Assembly: GCA_002404115.1 (NCBI GenBank)
Contig: DHJB01000074.1
Span: forward strand, 5,562 to 30,551
Source: Microbacteriaceae bacterium UBA4731
GTDB taxonomy: Bacteria > Actinomycetota > Actinomycetes > Actinomycetales > Microbacteriaceae
Direction of reading: 5' to 3'
Length of the DNA stretch: 24,990 bases
Positions 1 through 7,265 of this stretch are shown here, one piece after another. The notes beneath the pieces were generated by a model, which was not told the origin of the DNA, did no database searches, and worked only from the letters and a program-made list of their open reading frames with translations. Numbering within the stretch: position 1 is the first letter of the stretch; each line of letters starts with the position of its first letter. A program made the position numbers and the translations under genes.

Positions 1-2
1 TG

Positions 3-1136
3 CTCACGCCGCCATGGCGGCCATTGCCGCGATCATGCTTCCGGAACACACGACGTGGCGGTCACTGCCGCGGTCGCCTGAACCTGCTCGGACGCATGCG
101 CCGGCATCAGGAGCAGCGCCGCCCACATGAACGCGGTGTCCAGGACGGTGACCGCCGCAATGCGCCCCCGGCGATCGGCTCGGAGCCGCGGACCAGGCCG
201 GCCGCGCGCGACAACCGGCCGACCGGCTCCGTGAACCAGGAACGGCTGCAGCAACCTCCCGCGCTGGCTCCGGGCGGGGACAGCGCAGCCCCGGGCGAAG
301 GGCCGGAGCGGGAGGCGATCCTCGCCATGGCCTCGGCCGAGGAGCACCTGCACGAGATGTCGTTCGCCGAACTCGCTCCGGATGAGGTGGCCGAAATGCG
401 GCGCCTCGTGCGGCGCATCGTGCTCTCCACGCCGGAACGCCGCAGCCGTCGGACCCGGCGAACCGCGCACAGCAGCGCCCGGCTGGACCTGCGCCGCACG
501 GTCCGGGCGGCCCAGCGCACCGGGGGCGACTCCGTCCGTCTCGTCTACACGCGTCGTCGCCCGCGTCCCAGGCGCCTGGTGCTGTTGGCCGATGTGTCCG
601 GCTCGATGGAACCGTACACGAGGGTGTTCCTGTCGCTGCTGCAGGGCGCCGTCGCGGGTGCCCAGGCCGAGGCATTCGTGTTCTCCACCCGGCTGACCCG
701 GCTGACCCGCCAGCTGGCGTTGCGCGATCCGGACCAGGCTCTGGCCCGTGCCGCCGCGAGCGCCACGGACTGGGCGGGCGGCACCCGGCTCGCGGAGAGC
801 ATCCGTCACTTCATCGACGAACACGGCCGCCGCGGCCTCGCCAGGGGCGCGGTCGTCGTGGTGTTCTCCGATGGCTGGGCGCAGGACGCCCCGGAAGAGG
901 TGGCCACCCAGATGGCTCGCCTGAGTCGGCTGGCCTACCGAATCGTCTGGGTCAATCCGCGTAAGGTGGCCGTGAATAACGAACCGCTGGTAGGCGGAAT
1001 GGCGGCGGCGCTGCCCTACGTCGACGCCTTCGTCAGCGGGCACAGCTATGCGGCCCTGGAGGAAGTGGCGGAGGCCATCCGCGCCGAGCGCGCGACACCG
1101 AAGACACCACCCGATCACAAACAGAGGACACGATAA
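3..1136 (+). CDS. coxE: CoxE-like VWA-domain protein, 5' end uncertain or cut by window
   Basis: CoxE-family proteins carry a von Willebrand A (VWA) domain and act with a MoxR-type ATPase in maturing the molybdenum-copper active site of aerobic CO dehydrogenase and relatives (family knowledge). The VWA part is clear: a MIDAS-type DVSGSM at bases 591-608, then WAGGTRLAES and VVVVFSDGW, with the family's SAEEHLHEMSFAEL segment before it. The reading frame stays open to the left edge, so the start may lie outside the window; ATG codons at 24 and 138 (the latter out of strong context) are not convincing. The first about 250 bases encode an Arg/Pro-rich stretch that does not look like the helical N-terminus usual in CoxE, so truncation or a frameshift is possible. 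The stop overlaps the next start (TAATG at 1134-1138), arguing for one operon with coxG. Function is secure at family level; the true substrate enzyme is not visible. Confidence 0.8.
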   Translation, partial: LTPPWRPLPRSCFRNTRRGGHCRGRLNLLGRMRRHQEQRRPHERGVQDGDRRNAPPAIGSEPRTRPAARDNRPTGSVNQERLQQPPALAPGGDSAAPGEGPEREAILAMASAEEHLHEMSFAELAPDEVAEMRRLVRRIVLSTPERRSRRTRRTAHSSARLDLRRTVRAAQRTGGDSVRLVYTRRRPRPRRLVLLADVSGSMEPYTRVFLSLLQGAVAGAQAEAFVFSTRLTRLTRQLALRDPDQALARAAASATDWAGGTRLAESIRHFIDEHGRRGLARGAVVVVFSDGWAQDAPEEVATQMARLSRLAYRIVWVNPRKVAVNNEPLVGGMAAALPYVDAFVSGHSYAALEEVAEAIRAERATPKTPPDHKQRTR

Positions 1137-1879
1137 TGCAACTCTCGAGCACATTCTCCGTCGTCGCACCGATCGACACGGTGTGGGCAACCATCATGGA
1201 CTTCGCACGCGTCGCCGGCTGCGTGCCTGGGGCGGAGATCCTCAACAAGCTGTCAGAGGACGCCTACCAGGTCGGGATGAAGGTCAAGCTGGGCCCGGTG
1301 AGCATGCAGTACAAGGGGCTGTTGAACGTGATCGAGCGAGACGCCGCCGCGCACCGCGCCGTTTTCGAGGGGAAGGCGCAGGAGGCCCGTGGGCAGGGAA
1401 CGGCGCAGGGAACGGCCACCTTGTCCCTCGTCGAATCCGAGGGCACCACGACGGGCACCGTCAGTGCGGACGTCGCGCTGTCCGGAAAGGTCGCGGCGAT
1501 GGGCAAGAGCATCATCGGCAGCGTCACCGACCAGATGATGGCCCTGTTCGCCGAGAACCTGCAGGCGATGGTCGGGCAATCGTCCGCGGTGCCGGCGCCC
1601 GCGGCGCCCGCGACCGAGGTACCGGCGGGCGCCGGTCGCAGCGAGACCCCGTCGGCACCGTCCGGCCTGCCGACGCCCGGCCTGCCGACGCCCAGCCCGG
1701 TGACCCTTCCCGTGCCGACGGCGGCAGCCGGAACGAGCCTCAACGCGATGGCCCTGGCGAAGGGCATGGTCATGGACCAGCTCAGCAGCCCTGGCAAGCT
1801 CCTCGGGCTGATCGGCGCGGTGGCGTTCATCTCCTACCGCATCGGCCGCCGGGCCTCGGGCCGGAGGGCCGGCAGGTGA
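1136..1879 (+). CDS. coxG: CoxG-like SRPBCC protein with C-terminal membrane anchor
   Basis: A 247-residue protein of the CO dehydrogenase subunit G family (SRPBCC/START-like fold), which in Oligotropha is linked to attaching CO dehydrogenase to the membrane. The N-terminal about 150 residues match the family: FSVVAPIDTVWATIMDF, then GCVPGAE, LGPVSMQYKG and a C-terminal helix around TDQMMALFAENLQAM. A Pro/Ala/Thr-rich linker of about 60 residues follows, then a hydrophobic segment (LLGLIGAVAFISYRIGRR) close to the C-terminus that looks like a membrane anchor with a basic stop-transfer end. The GAGGA Shine-Dalgarno at 1124-1128 supports the ATG at 1136, and the one-base overlap with coxE suggests translational coupling. 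It is likely co-transcribed with the XdhC gene 60 bases downstream. Confidence 0.87.
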   Translation: MQLSSTFSVVAPIDTVWATIMDFARVAGCVPGAEILNKLSEDAYQVGMKVKLGPVSMQYKGLLNVIERDAAAHRAVFEGKAQEARGQGTAQGTATLSLVESEGTTTGTVSADVALSGKVAAMGKSIIGSVTDQMMALFAENLQAMVGQSSAVPAPAAPATEVPAGAGRSETPSAPSGLPTPGLPTPSPVTLPVPTAAAGTSLNAMALAKGMVMDQLSSPGKLLGLIGAVAFISYRIGRRASGRRAGR

Positions 1880-1930
1880 CGGCACCGCAACGGATGACGG
1901 CACGGCACGGGATGACGGCACGGCGGCAGG
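1877..1930 (+). repeat. 18-bp tandem repeat, three copies, starting on the coxG stop codon
   Basis: TGACGGCAC occurs at 1877, 1895 and 1913, exactly 18 bases apart. The units diverge mildly after this core (ACCGCAACGGA, GGCACGGGA, GGCGGCAGG). The first unit begins with the TGA stop of coxG, so the following two units place further TGA triplets in the same frame. It fills nearly all of the 60-base gap before the xdhC start. Confidence 0.8.
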
Positions 1931-1939
1931 TCGACCACG

Positions 1940-3130
1940 ATGCGTGAGGTTCTGGGTGCCCTGATGACGGGCTGGCGGAAGGGCGGCACGGCCGGCCTGG
2001 CCACCGTGGTGCGCACCTTCGAATCCGCCCCGCGGCCCCCGGGGGCGTCGATGCTGGTCACGGCCGACGGCGATGTCTTCGGCTCGGTCTCCGGAGGGTG
2101 CGTCGAAGGGGCGGTCTACGACCTCGCATCCCAGGTCGTCGCGGACGGCCAGCCGGTCCTCGTGCGCTACGGCGTCAGCGACGACGACGCCTTCGCCGTC
2201 GGGCTGAGCTGCGGAGGCATCCTGGACGTGTTCGTCGAGCCGGTATCCCCGAAAACCTTCGAAGAACTCGACGCCGTCAGGCAGGACATCGAGGACTCCC
2301 GGCCCGTGGGCGTCGCCACCGTGATCGAGCATCCGGACAAGAGCTGGGTGGGCCGTCACCTCGTGGTCAGGCCGCACGGGTTCGACGGCAACCTGGGCTC
2401 CGACCGAGCCAACCGTGCCGTCGCGGACGACACCCAGGGGCTGCTCGCCGCCGGCCGGAACAGTACCCTCACTTACGGTCCAGACGGCGAGCGTCGCGGC
2501 GAGGGAATGCGCGTGTTCTTCAACAGTTTCGCGCCGCGGCCTCGCATGCTGGTGTTCGGCGCCATCGACTTCGCCGCCGCGCTCAGCCGGCTGGCCGCTT
2601 TCCTGGGGTACCGGGTCACCGTCTGTGACGCCCGCGCGGTGTTCGCCACGACGGCACGGTTTCCCGACGCCGACGCCGACGACGTCATCGTCGCCTGGCC
2701 GCACCGATACCTCACCGAACAGTTCGCCGCGGGGCTGCTCGACGCGCGCACTGTGATCTGCGTGCTCACCCACGACCCGAAATTCGACGTTCCTCTCCTC
2801 GAGGTTGCCCTGCGCGCCGGGCCGGTCGCCTACATCGGTGCGATGGGCTCGCGGCGCACGCACGAGGACCGGATCGCCCGACTGCGCGAGGCGGGCCTCG
2901 GCGACGAGGAGCTGTCGAGGCTGCACAGCCCCATCGGTCTCGATCTGGGTTCACGGACGCCGGAAGAAACCGCGGTGGCGATCGCTGCCGAGATCATCGC
3001 GGAGCAGTGGGGCGGCAGCGGTGAGCCGCTCGGGCTCCTCCTCGCCGACCGCATCCACCACGATGACCTGGACGAGCCCGGCCGACCACCGGCCCTACCT
3101 CAACCAGAGGCGCCTATTTCACGGCAATGA
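1940..3130 (+). CDS. XdhC/CoxI family protein (molybdenum cofactor insertion factor)
   Basis: XdhC/CoxI proteins bind molybdenum cofactor, promote its sulfuration and help load xanthine dehydrogenase or CO dehydrogenase-type enzymes. The 396-residue protein shows both halves: an N-terminal XdhC_CoxI domain with the conserved GSVSGGCVEGAVYD motif and LSCGG, and a C-terminal Rossmann-like XdhC_C domain (MLVFGAIDFAAALSRLAAFLGY, LTHDPKFD, VAYIGAMGSRRTHEDR, SPIGLDLGSRTPEETAVAI). The Rossmann glycine motif is GAIDFA where many relatives have GAGHVA, a small departure. It follows coxE and coxG on the same strand and completes an accessory-gene run. The ribosome binding site before ATG 1940 is weak (GGCAGG region). 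Its last 17 bases overlap the end of the convergent gene at 3114. Confidence 0.88.
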   Translation: MREVLGALMTGWRKGGTAGLATVVRTFESAPRPPGASMLVTADGDVFGSVSGGCVEGAVYDLASQVVADGQPVLVRYGVSDDDAFAVGLSCGGILDVFVEPVSPKTFEELDAVRQDIEDSRPVGVATVIEHPDKSWVGRHLVVRPHGFDGNLGSDRANRAVADDTQGLLAAGRNSTLTYGPDGERRGEGMRVFFNSFAPRPRMLVFGAIDFAAALSRLAAFLGYRVTVCDARAVFATTARFPDADADDVIVAWPHRYLTEQFAAGLLDARTVICVLTHDPKFDVPLLEVALRAGPVAYIGAMGSRRTHEDRIARLREAGLGDEELSRLHSPIGLDLGSRTPEETAVAIAAEIIAEQWGGSGEPLGLLLADRIHHDDLDEPGRPPALPQPEAPISRQ

Positions 3131-3410
3131 GCTCGATCATCCGGATGTCCGGATCCTTGGCGAGCAGGCTCGGGCCGTGCTCGGCCAGGGCGGCGGGAAT
3201 GGCGCCGTTGAGGTGCGCCTGCCGGCCTTCCTCGGTCTCGAACCTGTCGAAAATGCCGAACGTCTTCTCGTCGACCCGGAAGGCGTACCAGGTGCTCGTG
3301 CCCGGCTCGTTGAGAACAACGTCCCGGCCACCGTTGAGGAAGTCCCAGACATCCTCTTCTTTTCCGGGCTTGGCCTCGACCAGTGCCAGCAGTCCATACT
3401 TCAGTGCCAT
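3114..3410 (-). CDS. Antibiotic biosynthesis monooxygenase (ABM) domain protein
   Basis: A 98-residue single-domain protein of the ABM / YgiN-like dimeric ferredoxin-like fold, a group including quinol and heme-degrading monooxygenases and many small proteins of unknown substrate. Visible family features are LLALVEAKPGKEEDVWDFL at the N-terminus, STWYAFRVDEKTFGIFDRFETEEGRQAHLNG in the middle and a closing beta strand (IRMIELIAVK). The ATG at 3410 is chosen because AGGAG lies just upstream on this strand and the longer open frame has no family similarity. It is a single-gene unit convergent with xdhC, sharing 17 bases at the 3' ends. The real substrate cannot be inferred from sequence or context. 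Confidence 0.82.
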   Translation of the reverse strand: MALKYGLLALVEAKPGKEEDVWDFLNGGRDVVLNEPGTSTWYAFRVDEKTFGIFDRFETEEGRQAHLNGAIPAALAEHGPSLLAKDPDIRMIELIAVK

Positions 3411-3457
3411 CGCAGTCTCCTCAACATCGCAGTTCCTCGACACGGACTCGGATCCGC

Positions 3458-3505
3458 CTCTGGGCGTCCGTGCCCAGAGTCTAGGAAGATGCCGAGGGAG
3501 GACAA
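3458..3505 (-). promoter_or_regulatory. Candidate promoter with dyad at the start site, for the ABM gene
   Basis: On the minus strand TTGTCC (3505-3500), a 16-base spacer and TAGACT (3483-3478) resemble a sigma-70-type promoter. Just downstream is a perfect dyad with 8-base arms, CTCTGGGC (3458-3465) and GCCCAGAG (3472-3479), separated by 6 bases. It would straddle the expected transcription start and could be an operator or a leader hairpin. Confidence 0.4.
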
Positions 3506-3621
3506 GGCCATTGTCGGGCCCGCGTGAGGGGGACGCCGTGCGCAGGGAAGGCCTGAAGAACGGGCGTCGACCCACGGGAACTTCCCAGCCCCGGGGGAGT
3601 GATGTCCGTCGGCCCGAGGCG

Positions 3622-3627
3622 TATTCT
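3622..3627 (+). promoter_or_regulatory. Possible -10 element for the LolA-ABC operon
   Basis: TATTCT at 3622-3627 lies 35 bases before the ATG at 3663 in the otherwise GC-rich divergent region 3411-3662. The -35 position (GTGATG, 3599-3604) is a poor match, so this is only a candidate. Confidence 0.35.
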
Positions 3628-3662
3628 TTCCCCATGAAGTGCGACATCCCTGGAGGATCGTC

Positions 3663-4823
3663 ATGAGCCGAACGTGGCAGCGGTGGCTTCCCGCCGCGGT
3701 CGTCTCTGTCCTGATTGCCGCCGGCGCACTGGCTGGCCCGTTGACGGCCGGCGCGGCGGTTGACCTACCCGACAAGACTCCGGCCCAGGTCCTGGCGATG
3801 ATCGGTGAGAGCAACGTCCGCGCACTGTCCGGAACGCTCGAGCAGACCTCGCACCTGGGCCTGCCCGAGCTGCCGACGAGCGGCTCGTCCGCGGGTGCGG
3901 CGTCGGCGCTGGAGCTCCTGACCGGCTCCCATACGGCGCGCGTGTACCTCGACGGCGCCACCAACGTGCGAATCCAGGTCCTGGACCGCCTCGCCGAACG
4001 CGACGTTGTGCGCCACGGTAACGACGTCTGGCTCTACAACTCCAAGGACAACACGGCGACACACGTGACGCTCCCTGACGTTTCCATGCCCCGCGACGCC
4101 AGGGAACCGGGCGACGTACAGACGCCCGAGCAACTGGCGCACCGCTTCCTGACCATGATCGACCCCGGGACCAAGGTCACCGTGACACGCGACGCCGAGG
4201 TGGCGGGCCGCTCGGCCTACGACCTCGTGCTCACCCCGCGCAGCACGCACACTCTCGTGGGATCCGTGTCGATCGCCGTCGACTCGGAGACCGGCCTGCC
4301 GCTCCGCGTCGACGTTCAGGCACGTGGGCAGAAGGAGCCGGCATTCCGGCTCGCGTTCACCGCGCTGACCCTGCAGAAGCCGGATGCCGGCCTGTTCAAG
4401 TTCTCACCGCCGCCGGGCGCGAAGGTCACGGAACAGAAGCTCCCATCGCTCGATTCCATGCGCGAGAAGATGAATTCGATGCGCGAGAAGATGCGCGAGA
4501 AACTCGGCGACGCCGGATCGCACAGCGACCACTGCAAGCACAGCGACCACTGCAAGCACAGCGACCACTCGAAACACGGCGATCACTCGAAACTCCGGCC
4601 CACGGTGGTGGGTTCCGGCTGGGATGCGGTGATTGAGCTCCCGGCAGACGCCGTGCCGTCCGAGATGACGAGTTCGAAGATCTTCGCCCAGGTGACGAGC
4701 GCCGTCGACGGTGGGCGACTGTTGTCCACCGCGCTGGTGAACGTGCTCCTCACCGATGACGGCCGCCTGTTCGCCGGGTCGGTTCCGCTCGAGCGGCTGC
4801 AGACCGCAGCCGCCGGTCAGTGA
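3663..4823 (+). CDS. Secreted LolA/RseB-fold protein with His-rich repeat
   Basis: A 386-residue exported protein. A signal peptide is evident (basic MSRTWQRW, hydrophobic VVSVLIAAGALA, likely cleavage near residue 31 at AGA/AVD). The body resembles LolA/MucB/RseB-type carrier folds seen in actinobacteria: TPAQVLAMIGESNVRALSGTLEQ at the start, then NDVWLYNSKDNTATHV, VDSETGLPLRVDV and LFKFSPPPGAKV. After this come a charged repeat (SMREKMNSMREKMREK, probably helical), a His-rich tandem repeat at residues 287-310 (HSDHCK, HSDHCK, HSDHSK, HGDHSK) and a C-terminal segment of about 75 residues. The ATG at 3663 is chosen over 3639 because GGAGGA precedes it and the signal peptide then starts cleanly. 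The stop overlaps the start of the ABC ATPase (GTGA, 4820-4823). LolA-like role is a fold-level inference; His residues suggest metal binding. Confidence 0.78.
   Translation: MSRTWQRWLPAAVVSVLIAAGALAGPLTAGAAVDLPDKTPAQVLAMIGESNVRALSGTLEQTSHLGLPELPTSGSSAGAASALELLTGSHTARVYLDGATNVRIQVLDRLAERDVVRHGNDVWLYNSKDNTATHVTLPDVSMPRDAREPGDVQTPEQLAHRFLTMIDPGTKVTVTRDAEVAGRSAYDLVLTPRSTHTLVGSVSIAVDSETGLPLRVDVQARGQKEPAFRLAFTALTLQKPDAGLFKFSPPPGAKVTEQKLPSLDSMREKMNSMREKMREKLGDAGSHSDHCKHSDHCKHSDHSKHGDHSKLRPTVVGSGWDAVIELPADAVPSEMTSSKIFAQVTSAVDGGRLLSTALVNVLLTDDGRLFAGSVPLERLQTAAAGQ
4521..4592 (+). repeat. 18-bp tandem repeat, four copies, coding for His-Asp-His units
   Basis: Four in-frame 18-base units start at 4521, 4539, 4557 and 4575. 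The first two are identical (CACAGCGACCACTGCAAG); the third and fourth differ at a few bases and replace the Cys codon by Ser. Encoded units are HSDHCK twice, HSDHSK and HGDHSK. Near identity of the first two suggests recent duplication. Confidence 0.93.
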
Positions 4824-5791
4824 CGGGTGGTTCCCCGCCCGCCGAACTGGCGATCGAGACCCGGGGGCTGACCAAACGGTTCGGCCACCAGGCGGCCGTC
4901 GCCGGCATTGACCTGGCCGTTCCTCGCGGCGCCGTCTTTGGCTTCCTCGGCCCGAACGGTTCGGGGAAGACCACCACGATCCGGGTCATGCTCGGGCTGG
5001 CGGCCGGCACGAGCGGGGAGGTCCGGGTGCTGGGCCGGGACATGCCCCGGCACGCGCCGGACGTGTTGCCGCTGGTGGGTGCTCTCGTCGAGGGTCCCGG
5101 CTTCTACCCGTTCCTGTCGGCGACGGCGAACCTGGTTCGCCTCGACAGCGCCGACCGGTACCGTCCCTCGCGCACCCGCAGCGCGCGCGTGGCGGAGGCA
5201 CTGGACCGGGTTGGCCTCACCCACGCGGCCGGCAAGAAGGTGCGCGCATACTCGCTCGGCATGAAGCAGCGGCTGGGAATCGCCAACGCCCTGCTGATGC
5301 CCCGTGAGCTCCTGGTGCTGGACGAGCCGACCAACGGGCTGGACCCGCAGGGCACCAGGGAGGTCCGCGGGCTGGTGCGGTCGCTGGCGGCGGAGGGCAC
5401 CACGGTCTTCGTGTCCAGCCACCTCCTCGCCGAGGTCGAGCAGATGTGCACGCATGCCGCCGTGATGAGCGCCGGCAGCCTCGTGGCGCAGGGGACGCTC
5501 GACGAACTCCGCCGCGCCGGCCAGGCCCGGGTCAGGGTGAGGACACCGGATGCCGACAGCGCTCGCCGGGTGCTCGCCCAGCTCGGTCTTCTGCCCGAGT
5601 CGCCCGGCGCCGCAGACCGCGGCGATGGCGTGGTCAGCGTCCCGCTGCCCGATCACTTCGAGGAGACGGAGAAGATCGTCGCGGCCCTGGTCGCTGCGGG
5701 CGTCCGCGTGCGCGGCTTTGCGGTCGAGGGTGCCAGCCTCGAGGACCGATTCGTGGCACTGACCGGGGAGGGGTTCGAAGTTGCCCAGTGA
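4820..5791 (+). CDS. ABC transporter ATP-binding protein (ABC-2 exporter type)
   Basis: A 323-residue nucleotide-binding subunit. All motifs are present: Walker A GPNGSGKT at residues 44-51, signature YSLGMKQ at 144-150, Walker B LVLDEP at 165-170 with catalytic Glu169, D-loop GLDP, and switch His201. A C-terminal extension of about 100 residues typical of DrrA/CcmA-type exporters follows. The GTG start overlaps the stop of the LolA-like gene by four bases, and its own end overlaps the TTG start of the permease, so the three genes are almost surely translated together. It supplies energy to the permease at 5781. Substrate is unknown; the coupling to a periplasm-like carrier protein suggests an envelope component, antibiotic or metal complex, which is inference. 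Confidence 0.93.
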   Translation: MTGGSPPAELAIETRGLTKRFGHQAAVAGIDLAVPRGAVFGFLGPNGSGKTTTIRVMLGLAAGTSGEVRVLGRDMPRHAPDVLPLVGALVEGPGFYPFLSATANLVRLDSADRYRPSRTRSARVAEALDRVGLTHAAGKKVRAYSLGMKQRLGIANALLMPRELLVLDEPTNGLDPQGTREVRGLVRSLAAEGTTVFVSSHLLAEVEQMCTHAAVMSAGSLVAQGTLDELRRAGQARVRVRTPDADSARRVLAQLGLLPESPGAADRGDGVVSVPLPDHFEETEKIVAALVAAGVRVRGFAVEGASLEDRFVALTGEGFEVAQ

Positions 5792-6635
5792 GATGGTGGT
5801 CGACCGGCCACGGCCCTCCGTCGGGTGGGCGCTGCTGGCTTCGGAGCTGTCCGTGCTCTTCCGCCGCCGGCGCACGTGGGCGATGCTGCTGGCGCTCGCC
5901 GCGATCCCGGTCCTCATCGCGGTCGCGGTGCGGCTGTCGTCGGCGACGCCGGAACCGGGCCGGGGGCCGCCCTTCCTGGACCGGGTCACGCAGAACGGAT
6001 TGTTCGTGGGCATCACCGGACTGGTGGTGTCGATTCCGTTGTTCCTGCCGCTGACCGTTGGGGTGGTCGCCGGCGACACGATCGCCGGAGAGGCCAGCCT
6101 CGGCACGCTGAGATACCTGCTCGTTGCCCCGGCCGGCCGGGTGCGGTTACTCGCGGTCAAATACGCCGGCGCCGCATTGTTCTGCCTGGCCGCCACGGTG
6201 GTGGTCATTGCATCGGGCGCGGCCATCGGCGCCGCGCTGTTTCCGATCGGCCCGGTGACGCTCCTTTCCGGGGACACCATCGGCGTGAACGAATCGGTGG
6301 TGCGCTCGCTGCTCGTGGCCGGCTACGTCACCATCTCCCTGCTCGGGCTGTCGGCGATCGGGCTGTTCTTCTCGACCGTGACCGACGTCCCGGTGGGCGC
6401 CATGGCGTCCACCATTGTCCTGTCGGTCGTGTCCCAGGTGCTCGACGCGCTGCCGCAGCTGGACTGGCTGCATCCGTGGCTGTTCAGCCACTACTGGCTC
6501 GACTTCGCAGACCTGCTGCGCCAGCCCGTGTCATGGACCTCGTTCGGCGACAACGCCCTGCTGCAGGCCGGGTACCTGGTCGTCTTCGCCGCGCTCGCGT
6601 ACGGCAGGTTCGTGACGAAGGACGTCCTGTCCTGA
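5781..6635 (+). CDS. ABC-2 type transporter permease
   Basis: A 284-residue integral membrane protein with about six hydrophobic segments: TWAMLLALAAIPVLIAVAV near residue 32, LFVGITGLVVSIPLFLPLTVGV, a middle pair (ALFCLAATVVVIASGAAIGAALF; LLVAGYVTISLLGLSAIGLFF), VPVGAMASTIVLSVV, and a last one at ALLQAGYLVVFAALAYG. The motif AGDTIAGEASLGTLRYLL is typical of ABC-2 permeases just after the second helix. The TTG at 5781 is preferred: AGGGG at 5769-5773 is 7 bases upstream of it, against 19 for the ATG at 5793. It overlaps the ATPase gene by 11 bases, confirming the transporter pair. It ends 16 bases before the convergent HdeD-like gene, with no clear terminator between. Confidence 0.9.
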   Translation: MPSEMVVDRPRPSVGWALLASELSVLFRRRRTWAMLLALAAIPVLIAVAVRLSSATPEPGRGPPFLDRVTQNGLFVGITGLVVSIPLFLPLTVGVVAGDTIAGEASLGTLRYLLVAPAGRVRLLAVKYAGAALFCLAATVVVIASGAAIGAALFPIGPVTLLSGDTIGVNESVVRSLLVAGYVTISLLGLSAIGLFFSTVTDVPVGAMASTIVLSVVSQVLDALPQLDWLHPWLFSHYWLDFADLLRQPVSWTSFGDNALLQAGYLVVFAALAYGRFVTKDVLS

Positions 6636-6651
6636 CAGCGGTAATCCTGGG

Positions 6652-7233
6652 TCACGCGGTGCGGGCGGCTGTGGTGTGCGAACGCGGCAGCGTGAGCAGG
6701 GTCGTGATGCTCACCGCGATGAGCAGGACCGCCGCGATCGTGACGAAGGCGGCGACCGCGAGCACCGGCAGCACGAACACCGTGATTCCGGCGAGGATCG
6801 ATACTGTGCCACTGACAAACGCCAGCCAGCGCGGCGTGACCGTGCCCTGAACCCCGGCCATGAGGTCGACGATGCCTTCGGCGATCCAGCCGATTCCGAT
6901 GACGAAGGCAAGCACGACCAGGGACTGGAACGGGTTGGCCAGGCAGATAATGCCGGCCACGATGACGAGCAGGCCCATGATGCCGGTCAGCCAGCGGAGG
7001 CCGGTGCTCAGGCGCTCCGCGACGAAGGCGGCCGTGATCCGGAAGATCCCCGACACGATGAGGTAGCTGCCGAAGATGATCGCGACCGTGAGGAGGGTGG
7101 CATCCGGCCAGATGAGCGCGATCGCTCCGAGCAGGATGCCGATGACCGCCACGGCGATGAGTTCGCCGCGGTGGATCCTCCGCAAGACCGTCAACCCGAA
7201 GGACAGTCCGGGGGAACTCATGGGCATCGTCAT
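6652..7233 (-). CDS. HdeD-like (DUF308) membrane protein
   Basis: A 193-residue protein made of six hydrophobic segments in three pairs, as in HdeD/DUF308 proteins: LIAVAVIGILLGAIALIWP, LLTVAIIFGSYLIVSGIF, LRWLTGIMGLLVIVAGIIC, SLVVLAFVIGIGWIAEGIV, FVSGTVSILAGITVFVLP and AAFVTIAAVLLIAVSITT. The recurring pattern of a helix ending in a small loop with P, then a helix ending in SGIFRI or EGIVDL, is characteristic. HdeD in E. coli is tied to acid resistance, but in actinobacteria the role is unknown. The start at 7233 has GGAG six bases upstream; two further ATGs lie within the next four codons. It shares direction with the small gene at 7315 and may be in one transcript with it. Confidence 0.87.
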   Translation of the reverse strand: MTMPMSSPGLSFGLTVLRRIHRGELIAVAVIGILLGAIALIWPDATLLTVAIIFGSYLIVSGIFRITAAFVAERLSTGLRWLTGIMGLLVIVAGIICLANPFQSLVVLAFVIGIGWIAEGIVDLMAGVQGTVTPRWLAFVSGTVSILAGITVFVLPVLAVAAFVTIAAVLLIAVSITTLLTLPRSHTTAARTA

Positions 7234-7265
7234 TATGAACTCCGTTCTCTCAGACTCGGTATTTT

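Noticed and set aside
1253..2926. 557-codon minus-strand open frame opposite coxG and xdhC
   Set aside because: Shadow of real genes: no family similarity, rich in Arg/Gly/His, and it spans the gap between two clear plus-strand genes.
3127..3666. Plus-strand open frame opposite the ABM gene and across the intergenic gap
   Set aside because: Ser/Arg/Pro-rich shadow; the minus strand has a recognisable domain and ribosome site.
4817..6280. 487-codon minus-strand open frame opposite the ABC genes
   Set aside because: The plus strand has intact Walker and signature motifs here; the minus frame is low-complexity and matches nothing I know.
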